Shown: positions 8,517 through 16,152 of the stretch, in pieces | Layout of the letters: every line of letters starts with the position of its first letter | Position numbering within the stretch: the first letter of the stretch is position 1 | DNA from: CAVQZA01 sp963718355 | GTDB lineage: Bacteria; Actinomycetota; Thermoleophilia; Gaiellales; Gaiellaceae | Direction of reading: 5' to 3' | Assembly: GCA_963718355.1 (NCBI GenBank) | Contig: CAVQZA010000004.1 | Coordinates: 496,001 to 560,000 of the forward strand | Length of the DNA: 64,000 nucleotides | Notes under the pieces: model-generated | Database searches by the model: none | The model's input: only the letters and a program-made list of their open reading frames with translations | What the model was told of the DNA's origin: nothing | Program-made: the position numbers and the translations under genes

Positions 8517-8824
8517 CGCCCGAACTCGAGGTCACGGAGCGCCGCGAGCCGCCGATCCCACTGCGCGCCGACGCGCTCGATCCACACCGTCGCCTCGGCG
8601 AGCCGTGCGGGTTCGAGCCGGTATCGCGTCTCGCGGCCGATGCGCGTCGCCTCGACGAGCCCCGCCGCGCTGAGCGCCGCGAGGTGCTTCGCGACCGCCT
8701 GGCGCGTCACCGGCAGCTCTGCCGCGAGCTCGGTGGCCGTGGCTGTGCCGCGCTCGGCGAGCGTCTCGAGCACGAAGCGCCGGTGCGGGTCGGCGAGCGC
8801 CGCGAAGACGTCAGGCGAAGGCAA
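8513..8824 (-). CDS. ArsR/SmtB-family winged-helix repressor
   Basis: A 103-aa DNA-binding protein with the ArsR winged helix-turn-helix: DVFAALADPHRRFVLETLAE, then TATELAAELPVTRQAVAKHL as recognition region and GLVEATRIGRETRYRLEP as wing. No metal-binding Cys cluster is visible, so it is more likely of the SdpR-like class paired with SRPBCC proteins. The best start is TTG 8824, since the fold begins at once after it; this overlaps the upstream SRPBCC gene by 14 nt. The tail WIERVGAQWDRRLAALRDLE is typical of this class. It may bind the dyad at 9165-9187. Confidence 0.8.
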   Translation of the reverse strand: MPSPDVFAALADPHRRFVLETLAERGTATATELAAELPVTRQAVAKHLAALSAAGLVEATRIGRETRYRLEPARLAEATVWIERVGAQWDRRLAALRDLEFGR

Positions 8825-9152
8825 GGGCGAGCGCGTGCAGCTCCAGCGCGGGGCCGAACTCCGGGCTCGACTCGCGCACCGTGACGCGCGTGCCGCCGTC
8901 GACCTCCTCGAGCTCCAGCTCCACCGTGCCGCCGTCGTCCCAGCGCAGCGCGAGCCGCCGCTCCTCGTCGACCTCCTCGACCGTGCCGTGCAGCTCCTCG
9001 CCGTTGTCCCAGCGGAACACGCCGTCGCCGCCCGGCCGAGGGTCGAGCTCGACGTCGTTCGCGAACCACTCGGCAAGACGATCGGGCTCGGTCAGCGCCT
9101 CCCAGACCTCCTCGGTCGAAGCCGGCACCACGATCTCGCGCGTCACGTCCAT
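8811..9152 (-). CDS. SRPBCC / AHSA1-like domain protein
   Basis: A 113-aa START-like (AHSA1, activator of Hsp90 ATPase homologue 1-like) protein: DVTREIVVPASTEEVWEALT at the start, then GGDGVFRWDNGEELHGTV and LALRWDDGGTVELELEEV. Such domains bind hydrophobic ligands; the ligand here is unknown. Pairs of an ArsR regulator and an AHSA1 protein are common in bacteria. Start ATG 9152 has GGGAGG 6 nt upstream. A longer frame up to 9185 exists but begins inside the putative operator, so it is not used. Confidence 0.8.
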   Translation of the reverse strand: MDVTREIVVPASTEEVWEALTEPDRLAEWFANDVELDPRPGGDGVFRWDNGEELHGTVEEVDEERRLALRWDDGGTVELELEEVDGGTRVTVRESSPEFGPALELHALALAFA

Positions 9153-9164
9153 GAGCAACCTCCC

Positions 9165-9187
9165 GGTTGCGTATATGATGTGCAACC
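9165..9187. promoter_or_regulatory. Putative ArsR operator dyad with embedded clpP -10
   Basis: An inverted repeat GGTTGC-N11-GCAACC lies between the SRPBCC/arsR genes and clpP, 13 nt from the SRPBCC start. Its centre contains TATGAT (9174-9179), a good -10 for clpP. Size and location fit an ArsR-type dimer site. Binding is inferred, not shown. Confidence 0.5.
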
Positions 9188-9218
9188 CAACGGTGGCACA
9201 TTACCACGGAGGTGACTC

Positions 9219-9803
9219 ATGGCTCTCGTTCCGATGGTCGTCCAGTCCGACGGTGGCCTCGAGCGCTCGTTCGACATCTACTCGCGGCTGCTGCGCGAGC
9301 GGATCGTGTTTCTCGGGCGCGAAGTCGACGACGAGCTCGCGAACGTGATCGCCGCACAGCTCCTCGTCCTGGAGGCCGAGGATCCGGACACCGACATCTC
9401 GCTCTACATCAACTCGCCGGGCGGCTCGGCCTACGCAGGCATGGCCATCTACGACGCGATGCAGTACGTCAAGCCCGACGTGCGGACTGTGTGCATCGGC
9501 ATGGGCATGTCCGCGGCGGCGATGATCCTCGCAGCGGGGGCGCCGGGCAAGCGCTTCGTGCTCCCGAACGCGAAGGTGATGATCCACCAAGGCTCCGCTG
9601 GCTTCCGCGGCACGCCTTCCGACATCCGGATCGCGGCTCGCGAGATCACCGAGATGACCGAGCGGATGGGCCAGATCATCGCGCGCCATTCCGGCCAGGA
9701 GCTCGAGCGGGTGATGGACGACATCGACCGCGACTGCTTCATGACGCCCGAGGAGGCCGTCGGATATGGGATTGCCGACGAGGTCCTCGAAGCCCGCAGC
9801 TAG
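9219..9803 (+). CDS. clpP: ATP-dependent Clp protease proteolytic subunit
   Basis: Serine peptidase that forms the tetradecameric chamber of Clp proteases. The 194-aa protein contains INSPGGSAYAGMAIYD, the nucleophile Ser in GMGMSAAAMI (residue 98), the His in MIHQGSAGF (about 123) and the Asp in DIDRDCFMTPEEA (about 172), so the triad is complete. There is little or no propeptide. Start ATG 9219 has GGAGG 6 nt upstream. Actinobacteria usually carry two clpP genes in tandem, but here a single copy stands without a second clpP or a clpX beside it. Its promoter appears to overlap a dyad shared with the divergent arsR set. Confidence 0.92.
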   Translation: MALVPMVVQSDGGLERSFDIYSRLLRERIVFLGREVDDELANVIAAQLLVLEAEDPDTDISLYINSPGGSAYAGMAIYDAMQYVKPDVRTVCIGMGMSAAAMILAAGAPGKRFVLPNAKVMIHQGSAGFRGTPSDIRIAAREITEMTERMGQIIARHSGQELERVMDDIDRDCFMTPEEAVGYGIADEVLEARS

Positions 9804-9813
9804 CATCGCCCCG
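9801..9813 (+). promoter_or_regulatory. Leaderless -10 (TAGCAT) before methylmalonyl-CoA epimerase
   Basis: TAGCAT at 9801-9806, whose TAG is the clpP stop codon, is followed by 7 nt and ATG 9814. The pattern matches other leaderless starts in the window. Confidence 0.5.
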
Positions 9814-10218
9814 ATGGACACGCTTGGCATCCACCACCTCGGCGTCGCGGTCGACGACCTCGACGAGGCGATCGAGACCTACCGGCGGCTCTTCGGCGCC
9901 GAGCTCGAGCACCGCGACGTCGTCGCCGAACAAGGCGTCGAGGCCGCGTCGCTGACCACGGGCGGCAGTCGGGTGGAGCTTCTCGCGCCGACCGTGGACG
10001 ACTCGCCGGTCGGACGCTTCCTTGCGCGTCGCGGGCCGGGCATGCATCACGTCGCCTACGAGGTGAGCGACATCGGCGCTGCACTGGCCGAGCTGGCGGC
10101 CGCGGGCGCCCAGCTGACCGATGCCGAGCCGCGCCGTGGCCTGTTCGGCCTTCAGGTCGCGTTCGTCCATCCGGATTCCGTTCACGGCGTTCTCACGGAG
10201 GTGGTGTCTCGTGTCTGA
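9814..10218 (+). CDS. mce: Methylmalonyl-CoA epimerase
   Basis: Glyoxalase/VOC-fold metalloenzyme of 134 aa that interconverts (2S)- and (2R)-methylmalonyl-CoA in propionyl-CoA use. Two beta-alpha-beta repeats are visible, with metal ligands in IHHLGVAVDDL (His near residue 7), MHHVAYEV (near 77) and the C-terminal GVLTEVV Glu. VELLAPTVDDSPVGRFLARRG is typical of the epimerase subfamily. A longer frame exists, but ATG 9814 matches the family N-terminus and the -10 spacing. The mutase and propionyl-CoA carboxylase are not in the window. Confidence 0.85.
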   Translation: MDTLGIHHLGVAVDDLDEAIETYRRLFGAELEHRDVVAEQGVEAASLTTGGSRVELLAPTVDDSPVGRFLARRGPGMHHVAYEVSDIGAALAELAAAGAQLTDAEPRRGLFGLQVAFVHPDSVHGVLTEVVSRV

Positions 10219-10435
10219 GCAGGAGCGTGTGCGAATCGAGGTCGCGTTCGACGGCGGCCAGATCCTCGGCGGCTTTGCTTCGGCCGCGTCGGTCGAGCAG
10301 CTGGAGAAGGGCCTGGCGGCCGGAGAGGGCGCCGTCACGATGGCCCTCGATGACGGTGAGGTGACCGTTGCGATCAAGCGCGTCGTCTACTTCAAGCGCT
10401 TCGCCCGCGAGACCCGCGTCGGCTTCGGAAGCTAA
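10211..10435 (+). CDS. Small conserved-looking protein of unknown function
   Basis: A 74-aa protein that I do not recognise. It reads VSEQERVRIEVAFDGGQ, then GGFASAASVEQLEKGLAAG and VTMALDDGEVTVAIKRVVYF: a small alternating beta pattern without cysteines or membrane segments. GTG 10211 overlaps the end of the epimerase gene by 8 nt, and its TAA directly abuts the ychF GTG, so it is co-translated with both. That tight packing and normal codon use argue that it is real. Confidence 0.65.
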   Translation: MSEQERVRIEVAFDGGQILGGFASAASVEQLEKGLAAGEGAVTMALDDGEVTVAIKRVVYFKRFARETRVGFGS

Positions 10436-11377
10436 GTGCCCCTCGAGATCGGGATCGTCGGCCTGCCGAACGCGGGCAAGACTACGCTGTTCAATGCGCT
10501 GACCAAAGCGGGCGCAGAGGTCACGGCCTATGCGTCCGTTGCGGACAAGTCCAACGTGGGCATGGCCTTGATCGCAGACGAGCGGCTGGACGCGCTAGCG
10601 GCGGTGGTGGAGGCGAAGAAGATCACGCCGGCGGCGATCCGCGTCGTCGACGTTCCCGGCACGGGCGCCCAGTTGCTCGGGGGGCTGCGCCAGGTCGATG
10701 CGCTGCTGGCGGTCGCGGACGGGTTCTCGCCGGAGGCGAATCCCGCTGACGATCTCGAGACGTTGAAGCTCGAGCTGCTCGTGGCCGACCGCGATCACGT
10801 CGAGCGCCGGCTCGAGCGCGTCACGAAGCAGGCGAAGTCCGGCGATGCGAAGGTGCGGGCCGAGGCGGCGGAGCTCGAGAAGCTCCTCGCGCATCTCGAG
10901 GGCGGTGCGACGATGGCCGAGTATCCGGGCGACTTGCCCGGGGAGCTCGAGCCGCTGACGACGAAGCCGCTGCTTGCGGTCGAGAACGGGCCCGGCGGGA
11001 TCGACTGCAAACTCGAGGCGGAGCTCGCGGAGATGTCCGACGAGGACGCGGCCGCCTTTCGCGAGGGGCGACCGTCGGCGCTGAACGAGGTCGTGCGGAG
11101 GCTTTCGGAGGCGCTCGATCTGATCACGTTCTTCACGGCGGGTGAGAAGGAGACGCGCGCGTGGACGCTGCGCCGCGGCGAGACCGCGCTCGATGCGGCG
11201 GCGACGATCCATTCCGACATCGCGCGTGGGTTCATCCGCTGCGAGGTGATCCAGTGGCGCGACCTGGTCGAGCTGGGCTCGCACGCGGAGGTCGCGCGCC
11301 AGGGCAAACAGGGCCTCGAGGGCAAGACGTACGAGATCCGGGACGGCGACGTCCTGAACATCCGCTTCAACGTCTGA
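10436..11377 (+). CDS. YchF/OLA1-like P-loop ATPase, divergent short form
   Basis: Member of the Obg-related YchF family, which binds ATP and associates with ribosomes. The 313-aa protein has IGIVGLPNAGKTTLFNALTK at the start and a C-terminal TGS domain (DLITFFTAGEKETRAWTL to the terminal YEIRDGDVLNIRFNV). It departs from the usual 363-aa YchF: the P-loop is GLPNAGKTT rather than GLPNVGKST, the DxxG region reads VVDVPGTG, the following GASKGEGLGN-type loop is missing, and the N-K/E-type G4 box is replaced by AVENGPGG. The TGS part is well kept. Start GTG 10436 immediately follows the previous stop. Confidence 0.78.
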   Translation: MPLEIGIVGLPNAGKTTLFNALTKAGAEVTAYASVADKSNVGMALIADERLDALAAVVEAKKITPAAIRVVDVPGTGAQLLGGLRQVDALLAVADGFSPEANPADDLETLKLELLVADRDHVERRLERVTKQAKSGDAKVRAEAAELEKLLAHLEGGATMAEYPGDLPGELEPLTTKPLLAVENGPGGIDCKLEAELAEMSDEDAAAFREGRPSALNEVVRRLSEALDLITFFTAGEKETRAWTLRRGETALDAAATIHSDIARGFIRCEVIQWRDLVELGSHAEVARQGKQGLEGKTYEIRDGDVLNIRFNV

Positions 11378-11397
11378 CGCGCGCGCATTCTGCACCC

Positions 11398-11461
11398 GGG
11401 GACGCCCCATGCCCCCGCCCGTCGTTTTCCACGCTATCGACGAAATCCGCACCCATGGGTG
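11398..11461. repeat. Palindromes between convergent ychF-like and EamA genes
   Basis: The short gap between two gene ends holds a GGGG-ACG-CCCC hairpin (11398-11408) and a perfect 12-bp palindrome CACCCATGGGTG (11450-11461). No U-tract follows either, so a classical terminator is not clear. They may end transcription from both sides or be copies of a dispersed palindrome. Confidence 0.4.
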
Positions 11462-11479
11462 TCAGAACTGTGACTTCTT

Positions 11480-12328
11480 TCAGCCTGCGGCCAGGGCAGC
11501 CGCGCCGCAGATCGCGGCGGTGACGCCAACGGCCTGCAGGCGGCTGATCCGCTCGTGCAGCACGATCGTCGCGAGGGCCACCGTTACGACCGGGAACAGC
11601 GAGCTCAGCACCGAGACGACGCTGATCAGCCCGCGTGTCGAGGCCAGGGAGAACGCGAGGACACCGCAGCTGTCGAGCACGCCGATCGGTGACAGGCGAG
11701 CGAGCTCGCGGCTCCGCCCGCGCACGCGCGTCCGGCTCGCCACGACGAACACCCCCGCAACGGTGATCCCCGCGACCCGCAGCATCATCGTCCCCCACAG
11801 CGCGTCGCCGCCCCCCGCCGCGGCCGCATGGAGACCGACGAGCGACGAGCCGAAGCACAACGCCGAGAACAGTGCGAGCCCGACTCCCGCAGCGATTCGC
11901 GTGTCGGTGCGGGCCTCGTGCACCTCCTCGCGCGACGCGAGCGTGACGCCGAGGAATGCGAGCACGATCCCGAGGTCCTGGACGCTGCTCGGCCGGTCGC
12001 CGTGGGCGAAGCCGACCGCGACGGGGACGATCGCCGAGGTCGCCGCGATCGGCGTCACGATGCTGATCGCCCCCACCGCCATCGCGCGGTAGAGCGCGGT
12101 CAGGCCAACTGCTCCGGCGACCCCGGCGAGGAGCCCCCACACGAGGTGGATCGAGCCCGGCGGGCCCTGCCACCGCAGTAGCACCACCGCCGAGACGAAC
12201 ACGAGCCCGGCGAGCTGGAATGCGAGCAGTACGAACGGGACCGGAAATCGCCGGGACGCGACGCCGCCGAAGAAGTCGGAGCTGCCCCAGAGAAGGCTCG
12301 CACCGAGCGCGAGTGCGACGCCGTTCAG
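11480..12328 (-). CDS. EamA-family (drug/metabolite) transporter
   Basis: Integral membrane protein of about 282 aa with ten predicted helices in two EamA repeats, starting with VALALGASLLWGSSDFFGG and, in the second half, AGVGLALFSALCFGSSLVGL. Such proteins export or exchange small metabolites; the substrate is unknown. The first repeat begins immediately after the stop of the upstream HD gene. No ATG, GTG or TTG fits, leaving CTG 12328 in a CTGA overlap as the start. It is translationally coupled to the HD-domain gene. Confidence 0.78.
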   Translation of the reverse strand: MNGVALALGASLLWGSSDFFGGVASRRFPVPFVLLAFQLAGLVFVSAVVLLRWQGPPGSIHLVWGLLAGVAGAVGLTALYRAMAVGAISIVTPIAATSAIVPVAVGFAHGDRPSSVQDLGIVLAFLGVTLASREEVHEARTDTRIAAGVGLALFSALCFGSSLVGLHAAAAGGGDALWGTMMLRVAGITVAGVFVVASRTRVRGRSRELARLSPIGVLDSCGVLAFSLASTRGLISVVSVLSSLFPVVTVALATIVLHERISRLQAVGVTAAICGAAALAAG

Positions 12329-13161
12329 GGCTCGGTCACGGGCCGCGTTGCGGCCACCGCGTCGAGCTGGTTCGCGTGGTAGAGCACGGCGGCCTCGGCC
12401 GTCCGGGCCGCGCGCATGTCGTGATGGCACGCGACCGCGTGCAGCAGCTCGGAGCGTGCCGCCGGATCGAGCCCGCCGGAGCGCTCCTCGATCAGGCGGA
12501 GGCCGAGATGGACATGGCCCAGGAGTCGGCCCTCGTCGGTGAGCCGGTAGGCGGGCGCAGGACCGAGCTCGAGGGTGCGCCCGATGTCGTGGAGAATCGC
12601 GGCGGAGACGAGCAGGTCGGGGCGCAGGCGCGGGTGAAGCTGCGCAGTCTCGCGGCATAGCGTGGCGACGCCGACGGTGTGCTCGAGCAGTCCGCCGGCA
12701 TAACCGTGGTGCCCGTCGGGTGTCGCGGGCAACCCACGCAGCCGTGCGCGCATCGTCTCGTCGCCGAGAAAGCGGTCGACCGTCGCGCGCAGCTCGGGAT
12801 GCGCAATCTCGGCGGCGAGGAACTCGAGGAATCCGTCGAGCTCGTCCGCGTCGCGCCGCATCGCAGGCGCCAGCGTCGCGGCGTCGGTGCCCGGCGCGGC
12901 CTCGAGCGAGCGAATCTCGAGCTGGAGCTTGTCGCGGAACCGCTCGACCCGCCCGAGCACGTGCACCGCGTCGCCCTCGGCGAACCGCGCGTCGAGCAGG
13001 TCGACGTCCGTCCAGACGCGCGCCTCGATCCTGCCGCTCGGGTCGACGAGCTCGAGCGCGAGGTACGGGGCGCCTCCCTTGGTGCGCAGGCGCTGCTTTC
13101 GCGAGACGGCGTAGACGCCCTCGACGACCCTGTCCGCAGCGAGTTCGGCGATGGCGCTCAC
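12325..13161 (-). CDS. OB-fold plus HD-domain protein, YhaM-like 3'-5' exoribonuclease
   Basis: A 278-aa protein with an N-terminal OB-fold (about residues 1-88: VEGVYAVSRKQRLRTKGG, ALELVDPSGRIEARVW, VHVLGRVERFRDKLQLEI) and a C-terminal HD phosphohydrolase domain (GGLLEHTVGVA near 158, AAILHDIGRTLELG near 188, and H...H in the later VACHHDM). This order matches YhaM/Cbf1, a 3'-5' exonuclease acting on RNA and single-stranded DNA. Start GTG 13161 has a leaderless -10 on the minus strand. The EamA gene downstream overlaps its stop codon. Confidence 0.8.
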   Translation of the reverse strand: MSAIAELAADRVVEGVYAVSRKQRLRTKGGAPYLALELVDPSGRIEARVWTDVDLLDARFAEGDAVHVLGRVERFRDKLQLEIRSLEAAPGTDAATLAPAMRRDADELDGFLEFLAAEIAHPELRATVDRFLGDETMRARLRGLPATPDGHHGYAGGLLEHTVGVATLCRETAQLHPRLRPDLLVSAAILHDIGRTLELGPAPAYRLTDEGRLLGHVHLGLRLIEERSGGLDPAARSELLHAVACHHDMRAARTAEAAVLYHANQLDAVAATRPVTEP

Positions 13162-13173
13162 GGAGCCAGTCTA
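13162..13173 (-). promoter_or_regulatory. Leaderless -10 (TAGACT) before HD nuclease gene
   Basis: On the minus strand TAGACT (13173-13168) is followed by 6 nt and GTG 13161. It faces a matching TAGGCT on the plus strand, so this short gap holds two divergent leaderless promoters. Confidence 0.6.
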
Positions 13174-13190
13174 GGCGTCGGGGCGGCTGC

Positions 13191-13204
13191 TAGGCTCGCC
13201 CGAA
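13191..13204 (+). promoter_or_regulatory. Leaderless -10 (GCTAGGCT) before DUF1015 gene
   Basis: TAGGCT at 13191-13196 preceded by GC and followed by 8 nt and GTG 13205. The same octamer GCTAGGCT recurs before the mrp gene and before the EmrB-type MFS gene. Confidence 0.6.
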
Positions 13205-14266
13205 GTGGCCGTCGTCAAGCCGTTTCGCGCCCTCCGCTACGCCGAGCCGACAGAGCGCGTCGTCGCGCCGCCCTACGACGTGATCTCGCCGGAGGAGCGC
13301 GAGCGCTACCTCGCTCTCGATCCACACAACATCGTCCACCTCACGCTGCCCGACTCCGAGGAGGAGGCAGGTCGCACGCTCGGGCGCTGGCGCGAGGAGG
13401 GCGTGCTCGTGGAGGACGACGAGCCGGCCTTCTGGGCCCTAGAGCAGGAGTTCGTCGGGCCGGACGGCGTGGCCCGCACCCGCACCGGGGTCGTCGCCTC
13501 GTTGCAGCTCGAGCCGTACGAGGCGCGGGTCGTTCTCCCGCACGAGCGGACGCACGCAGGTCCGAAGGAGGGGCGCCTGCGCCTGCTCCGCGCGACTCAC
13601 ACCGAGCTCGAGCCGATCTTCCTCCTCCACCGTGGGCCGACGCTGCTCGAGGGCGTGGGCGAACCGACGCTCGAGGCCAGCGAGGGCGGAGTGGCGACGC
13701 GACTCTGGCGCGTGACGGACCCGCACACGATCGCCGCGCCGGCGCAGCTACTGATCGCGGACGGGCATCATCGCTACGAAACGGCGCTCGCCTTCCACGC
13801 CGAGCAAGGGACGCCGGAGTCCGGCTTCATGATGGTCGTGCTCGTCGGCGAGGAGCAGGAGGGGCTGACGATCTTCCCCACGCATCGTCTCGACGGGTAC
13901 GGCGGCAATCTGCTCCTGGGTGGCTCGGGGCCGCACGAGCAGCTCGCGTACCTCGATACGTTTCCGCGCGACCGGGCCGCCGTCGTCGTCTACACCCGGG
14001 GCGAGGCGTTCATCGTCGAGGGCGAGGAGGGCGAGCTCGACGGAGCGCTCGTCGAGCGCCACGCGCTTGGGCCCGTCACCTACACGGCGTACGCGGACGA
14101 GGCGATTGCGGCCGTCGATCGCGGCGACGCCCAGGCGGCGTTCCTGCTTCGCCCCGCCAGCCTCGAGCAGGTCTGGGCCCTCGCCGAGGCCGGCAAGGTC
14201 ATGCCCCAGAAGAGCACCTACTTCTATCCGAAGCTCCTCTCCGGCCTGCTCTTCCATCCGGTGTGA
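13205..14266 (+). CDS. DUF1015 family protein
   Basis: A 353-aa protein of the DUF1015 family, conserved but functionally unassigned. Family boxes: VVKPFRALRYAEP and VAPPYDVISPEER at the N-terminus, LPHERTHAGPKEGRLRLLR near residue 116, ELEPIFLLH, LLIADGHHRYETALAF near 182 and MPQKSTYFYPKLLSGLLFHP at the end. The DGHHRYETA and QKSTYFYPK boxes are strongly conserved and probably form the active site. It is coupled through a GTGA overlap to the inositol-phosphatase family gene downstream. Confidence 0.85.
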   Translation: MAVVKPFRALRYAEPTERVVAPPYDVISPEERERYLALDPHNIVHLTLPDSEEEAGRTLGRWREEGVLVEDDEPAFWALEQEFVGPDGVARTRTGVVASLQLEPYEARVVLPHERTHAGPKEGRLRLLRATHTELEPIFLLHRGPTLLEGVGEPTLEASEGGVATRLWRVTDPHTIAAPAQLLIADGHHRYETALAFHAEQGTPESGFMMVVLVGEEQEGLTIFPTHRLDGYGGNLLLGGSGPHEQLAYLDTFPRDRAAVVVYTRGEAFIVEGEEGELDGALVERHALGPVTYTAYADEAIAAVDRGDAQAAFLLRPASLEQVWALAEAGKVMPQKSTYFYPKLLSGLLFHPV

Positions 14267-15042
14267 CCGACTGGCTCGCCACCTGTCGCGCGGCTGCCGC
14301 GGACGTGCGCGCTGTGCTCGCGGAGCGGCCGAACAGAGCCGATCGCGAGCCCGTGCTGCGCCAGGGCGAGGGCGGCGACGACACGACGCTGATCGACCAT
14401 TTCGCCGAGGCCGCCGTGCTGCGTCACTTCGAAGGCCTCGCGATCGTCTCGGAGGAGGTCGGCATCTCAGGCACGGCGCCGCCGGTCGTCGTGATCGACC
14501 CGATCGACGGCTCGCTGAACGCGAAGCGCGGGATCCCGTACTTCTCGCTCTCGATCGCCGTCGCCGGCGGCTGGACGATGGACGACGTCCACTTCGGCTA
14601 CGTCTACGACTTCGGCACCGGCGAGGAGTGGCACGCCGTGAAGGGCCAGGGCGCGTATCTCAACGGCGAACCGCTCGGCCCGGATCTCCCGAAGGACGAG
14701 ATCGAGATCCTCGCCTTCGAGGCGACGTTGACCTGGCTCGTTGCCGAGCGGGCCGCGGCGATGGTCGGGGTCGCGCACCGCCTCCGGATCATGGGCTCGC
14801 TCGCGCTCTCGCTCTGCCACCTCGCCGCGGGGCGCGTCGACGCCGTCTGCTCGCTCAAAGGCGCCCGCTCGGTGGACATCGCGGCCGGCCAGCTGCTCGT
14901 GCGCGAACGCGGCCTCGCGATCGAGCTGTTCGAGGATCCGCCCTTCGGGGCGGCGCCGCTCGACCTCGCAGCGCGCTCGCGGCTCGCAGCCGCCGGCACC
15001 CCGCTGCTCTGCTCGGGTCTCGCAGAGGCTCTTTCCACGTAA
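14263..15042 (+). CDS. Inositol monophosphatase family protein
   Basis: Mg-dependent sugar/inositol phosphatase fold of 259 aa. Metal-binding boxes are present: SEEVG near residue 63, DPIDGSLN near 79 and SVDIAAGQLL near 204. The first is usually GEE and the last WDxAA, so SVDIAAG is a variant with the metal-binding Asp kept. Substrates in this family range from inositol phosphate to fructose-1,6-bisphosphate and PAP, and cannot be chosen here. GTG 14263 overlaps the DUF1015 stop. Confidence 0.82.
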   Translation: MTDWLATCRAAAADVRAVLAERPNRADREPVLRQGEGGDDTTLIDHFAEAAVLRHFEGLAIVSEEVGISGTAPPVVVIDPIDGSLNAKRGIPYFSLSIAVAGGWTMDDVHFGYVYDFGTGEEWHAVKGQGAYLNGEPLGPDLPKDEIEILAFEATLTWLVAERAAAMVGVAHRLRIMGSLALSLCHLAAGRVDAVCSLKGARSVDIAAGQLLVRERGLAIELFEDPPFGAAPLDLAARSRLAAAGTPLLCSGLAEALST

Positions 15043-15052
15043 CATTAGGCGC
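15040..15052 (+). promoter_or_regulatory. Leaderless -10 (TAACAT) before secreted protein gene
   Basis: TAACAT at 15040-15045, overlapping the upstream TAA stop, is followed by 7 nt and ATG 15053. No Shine-Dalgarno sequence is present. Confidence 0.5.
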
Positions 15053-15451
15053 ATGCGCCTCTGGATCCTCATCGCGACTGCGGTCCTTGCGCTCGCAGCT
15101 CCGGCCGTCGCGGCCGCCCCCAAGACCTTCAAGGCCATACTCACGGCTCCGACGCACGCGCCGAAGATCAAGACCCACTGGCCCTACCAGGTGACGGTGA
15201 CCGACCTGAACGGCAAGCCGCTTGCCGCAACGCTGAGCCTCGCCGTCGTGGACCCGATCGGCGGCGTCCATCCCGTCCAGTACGGCGCCAGCACGAAGTA
15301 CATCACCAACGTTCAAATCAAGGGCACCTTCCGGGATTACGTGATCTGGCCTCCCGCCTCTGCGGTGGGCGTCGCGCTCAAGTTCCGCGCGACCCTGAAG
15401 ACGGCCAAGGGCAAAACGGTGCTGATCTTTCTCGTCACGCCGCACCGATGA
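15053..15451 (+). CDS. Small secreted protein, unknown function
   Basis: A 132-aa protein beginning with a clear Sec signal peptide (MRLWILIATAVLALAAPAVA, likely cleavage after AAA near residue 22). The mature part is a beta-rich single domain: YQVTVTDLNGKPLAATLSLA and ALKFRATLKTAKGKTVLIFL suggest an Ig-like sandwich. I recognise no named family. Its stop overlaps the ATG of an ABC ATPase gene (ATGA), so it may be co-expressed with the exporter. Confidence 0.72.
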   Translation: MRLWILIATAVLALAAPAVAAAPKTFKAILTAPTHAPKIKTHWPYQVTVTDLNGKPLAATLSLAVVDPIGGVHPVQYGASTKYITNVQIKGTFRDYVIWPPASAVGVALKFRATLKTAKGKTVLIFLVTPHR

Positions 15452-16152
15452 GCCAATCGCCGGTGGGCGCCGAGGTCGTCGTCGACCACGTGCGCAAGGG
15501 CTTCGAGGACGGGCGGATCCATGCGCTCGAGGACATCTCGCTGCGGATCGAGCCCGGCGAGTTCGTGCTGCTCACCGGCGCCTCGGGTTGCGGCAAGAGC
15601 ACGCTGCTGAACCTGATCGGCGCGCTCGACCGGCCCGACGCGGGTTCGATCGTCGTCGACGGGCACCACCTCGAGAGCCTCGACGATCCTTCCGGCTACC
15701 GCGCCGCGACCGTCGGCTTCGTGTTCCAGCAGCACAACTTGATGCCGACGCTGAACGCGCTCGAGAACGTCCAGATCCCGATGATCGGGACGCGCGTCTC
15801 CCGGCGCAACCGGGAGTTGCGCGCCGCCGAGCTGCTCGGCGAGGTCGGGCTCTCCGCGCGAACGCAGGCGCGGCCGAGCACGCTTTCGGGCGGCGAGCGC
15901 CAACGCGTCGCGATCGCACGCGCGCTCGCGAATCGGCCGCGACTGCTGCTCGCCGACGAGCCGACGGGCGCGCTCGACTCCGAGACCGGCGCGCAGATCG
16001 TGGCGCTGCTCCAGCGCCTGCGCGGTCAGTACGGGATGACGATCCTCCTCGTCACGAACGACTCCGACCTCGCCGGGCTCGGCGATCGCAGCTTTCACAT
16101 GCGCGACGGTGGGCTCGAGCTCACTCGTGCCGGAGCGCCTCGATCGGCGTGA
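15448..16152 (+). CDS. ABC transporter ATP-binding protein (LolD/MacB type)
   Basis: ATPase of 234 aa: Walker A GASGCGKST (about residue 44), Q-loop FVFQQHNLMPTL, signature LSGGERQRVAIARAL (about 146), Walker B LLLADEPTGALD (about 168), followed by the switch region where the usual His reads TND. VFQQHNLMPTLNALENV is typical of the LolD/MacB/FtsE-like group, which works with FtsX-fold permeases. The convergent gene on the other strand encodes just such a permease, and the two gene ends overlap by 32 nt. Partnership is likely despite opposite strands. Confidence 0.85.
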   Translation: MSQSPVGAEVVVDHVRKGFEDGRIHALEDISLRIEPGEFVLLTGASGCGKSTLLNLIGALDRPDAGSIVVDGHHLESLDDPSGYRAATVGFVFQQHNLMPTLNALENVQIPMIGTRVSRRNRELRAAELLGEVGLSARTQARPSTLSGGERQRVAIARALANRPRLLLADEPTGALDSETGAQIVALLQRLRGQYGMTILLVTNDSDLAGLGDRSFHMRDGGLELTRAGAPRSA

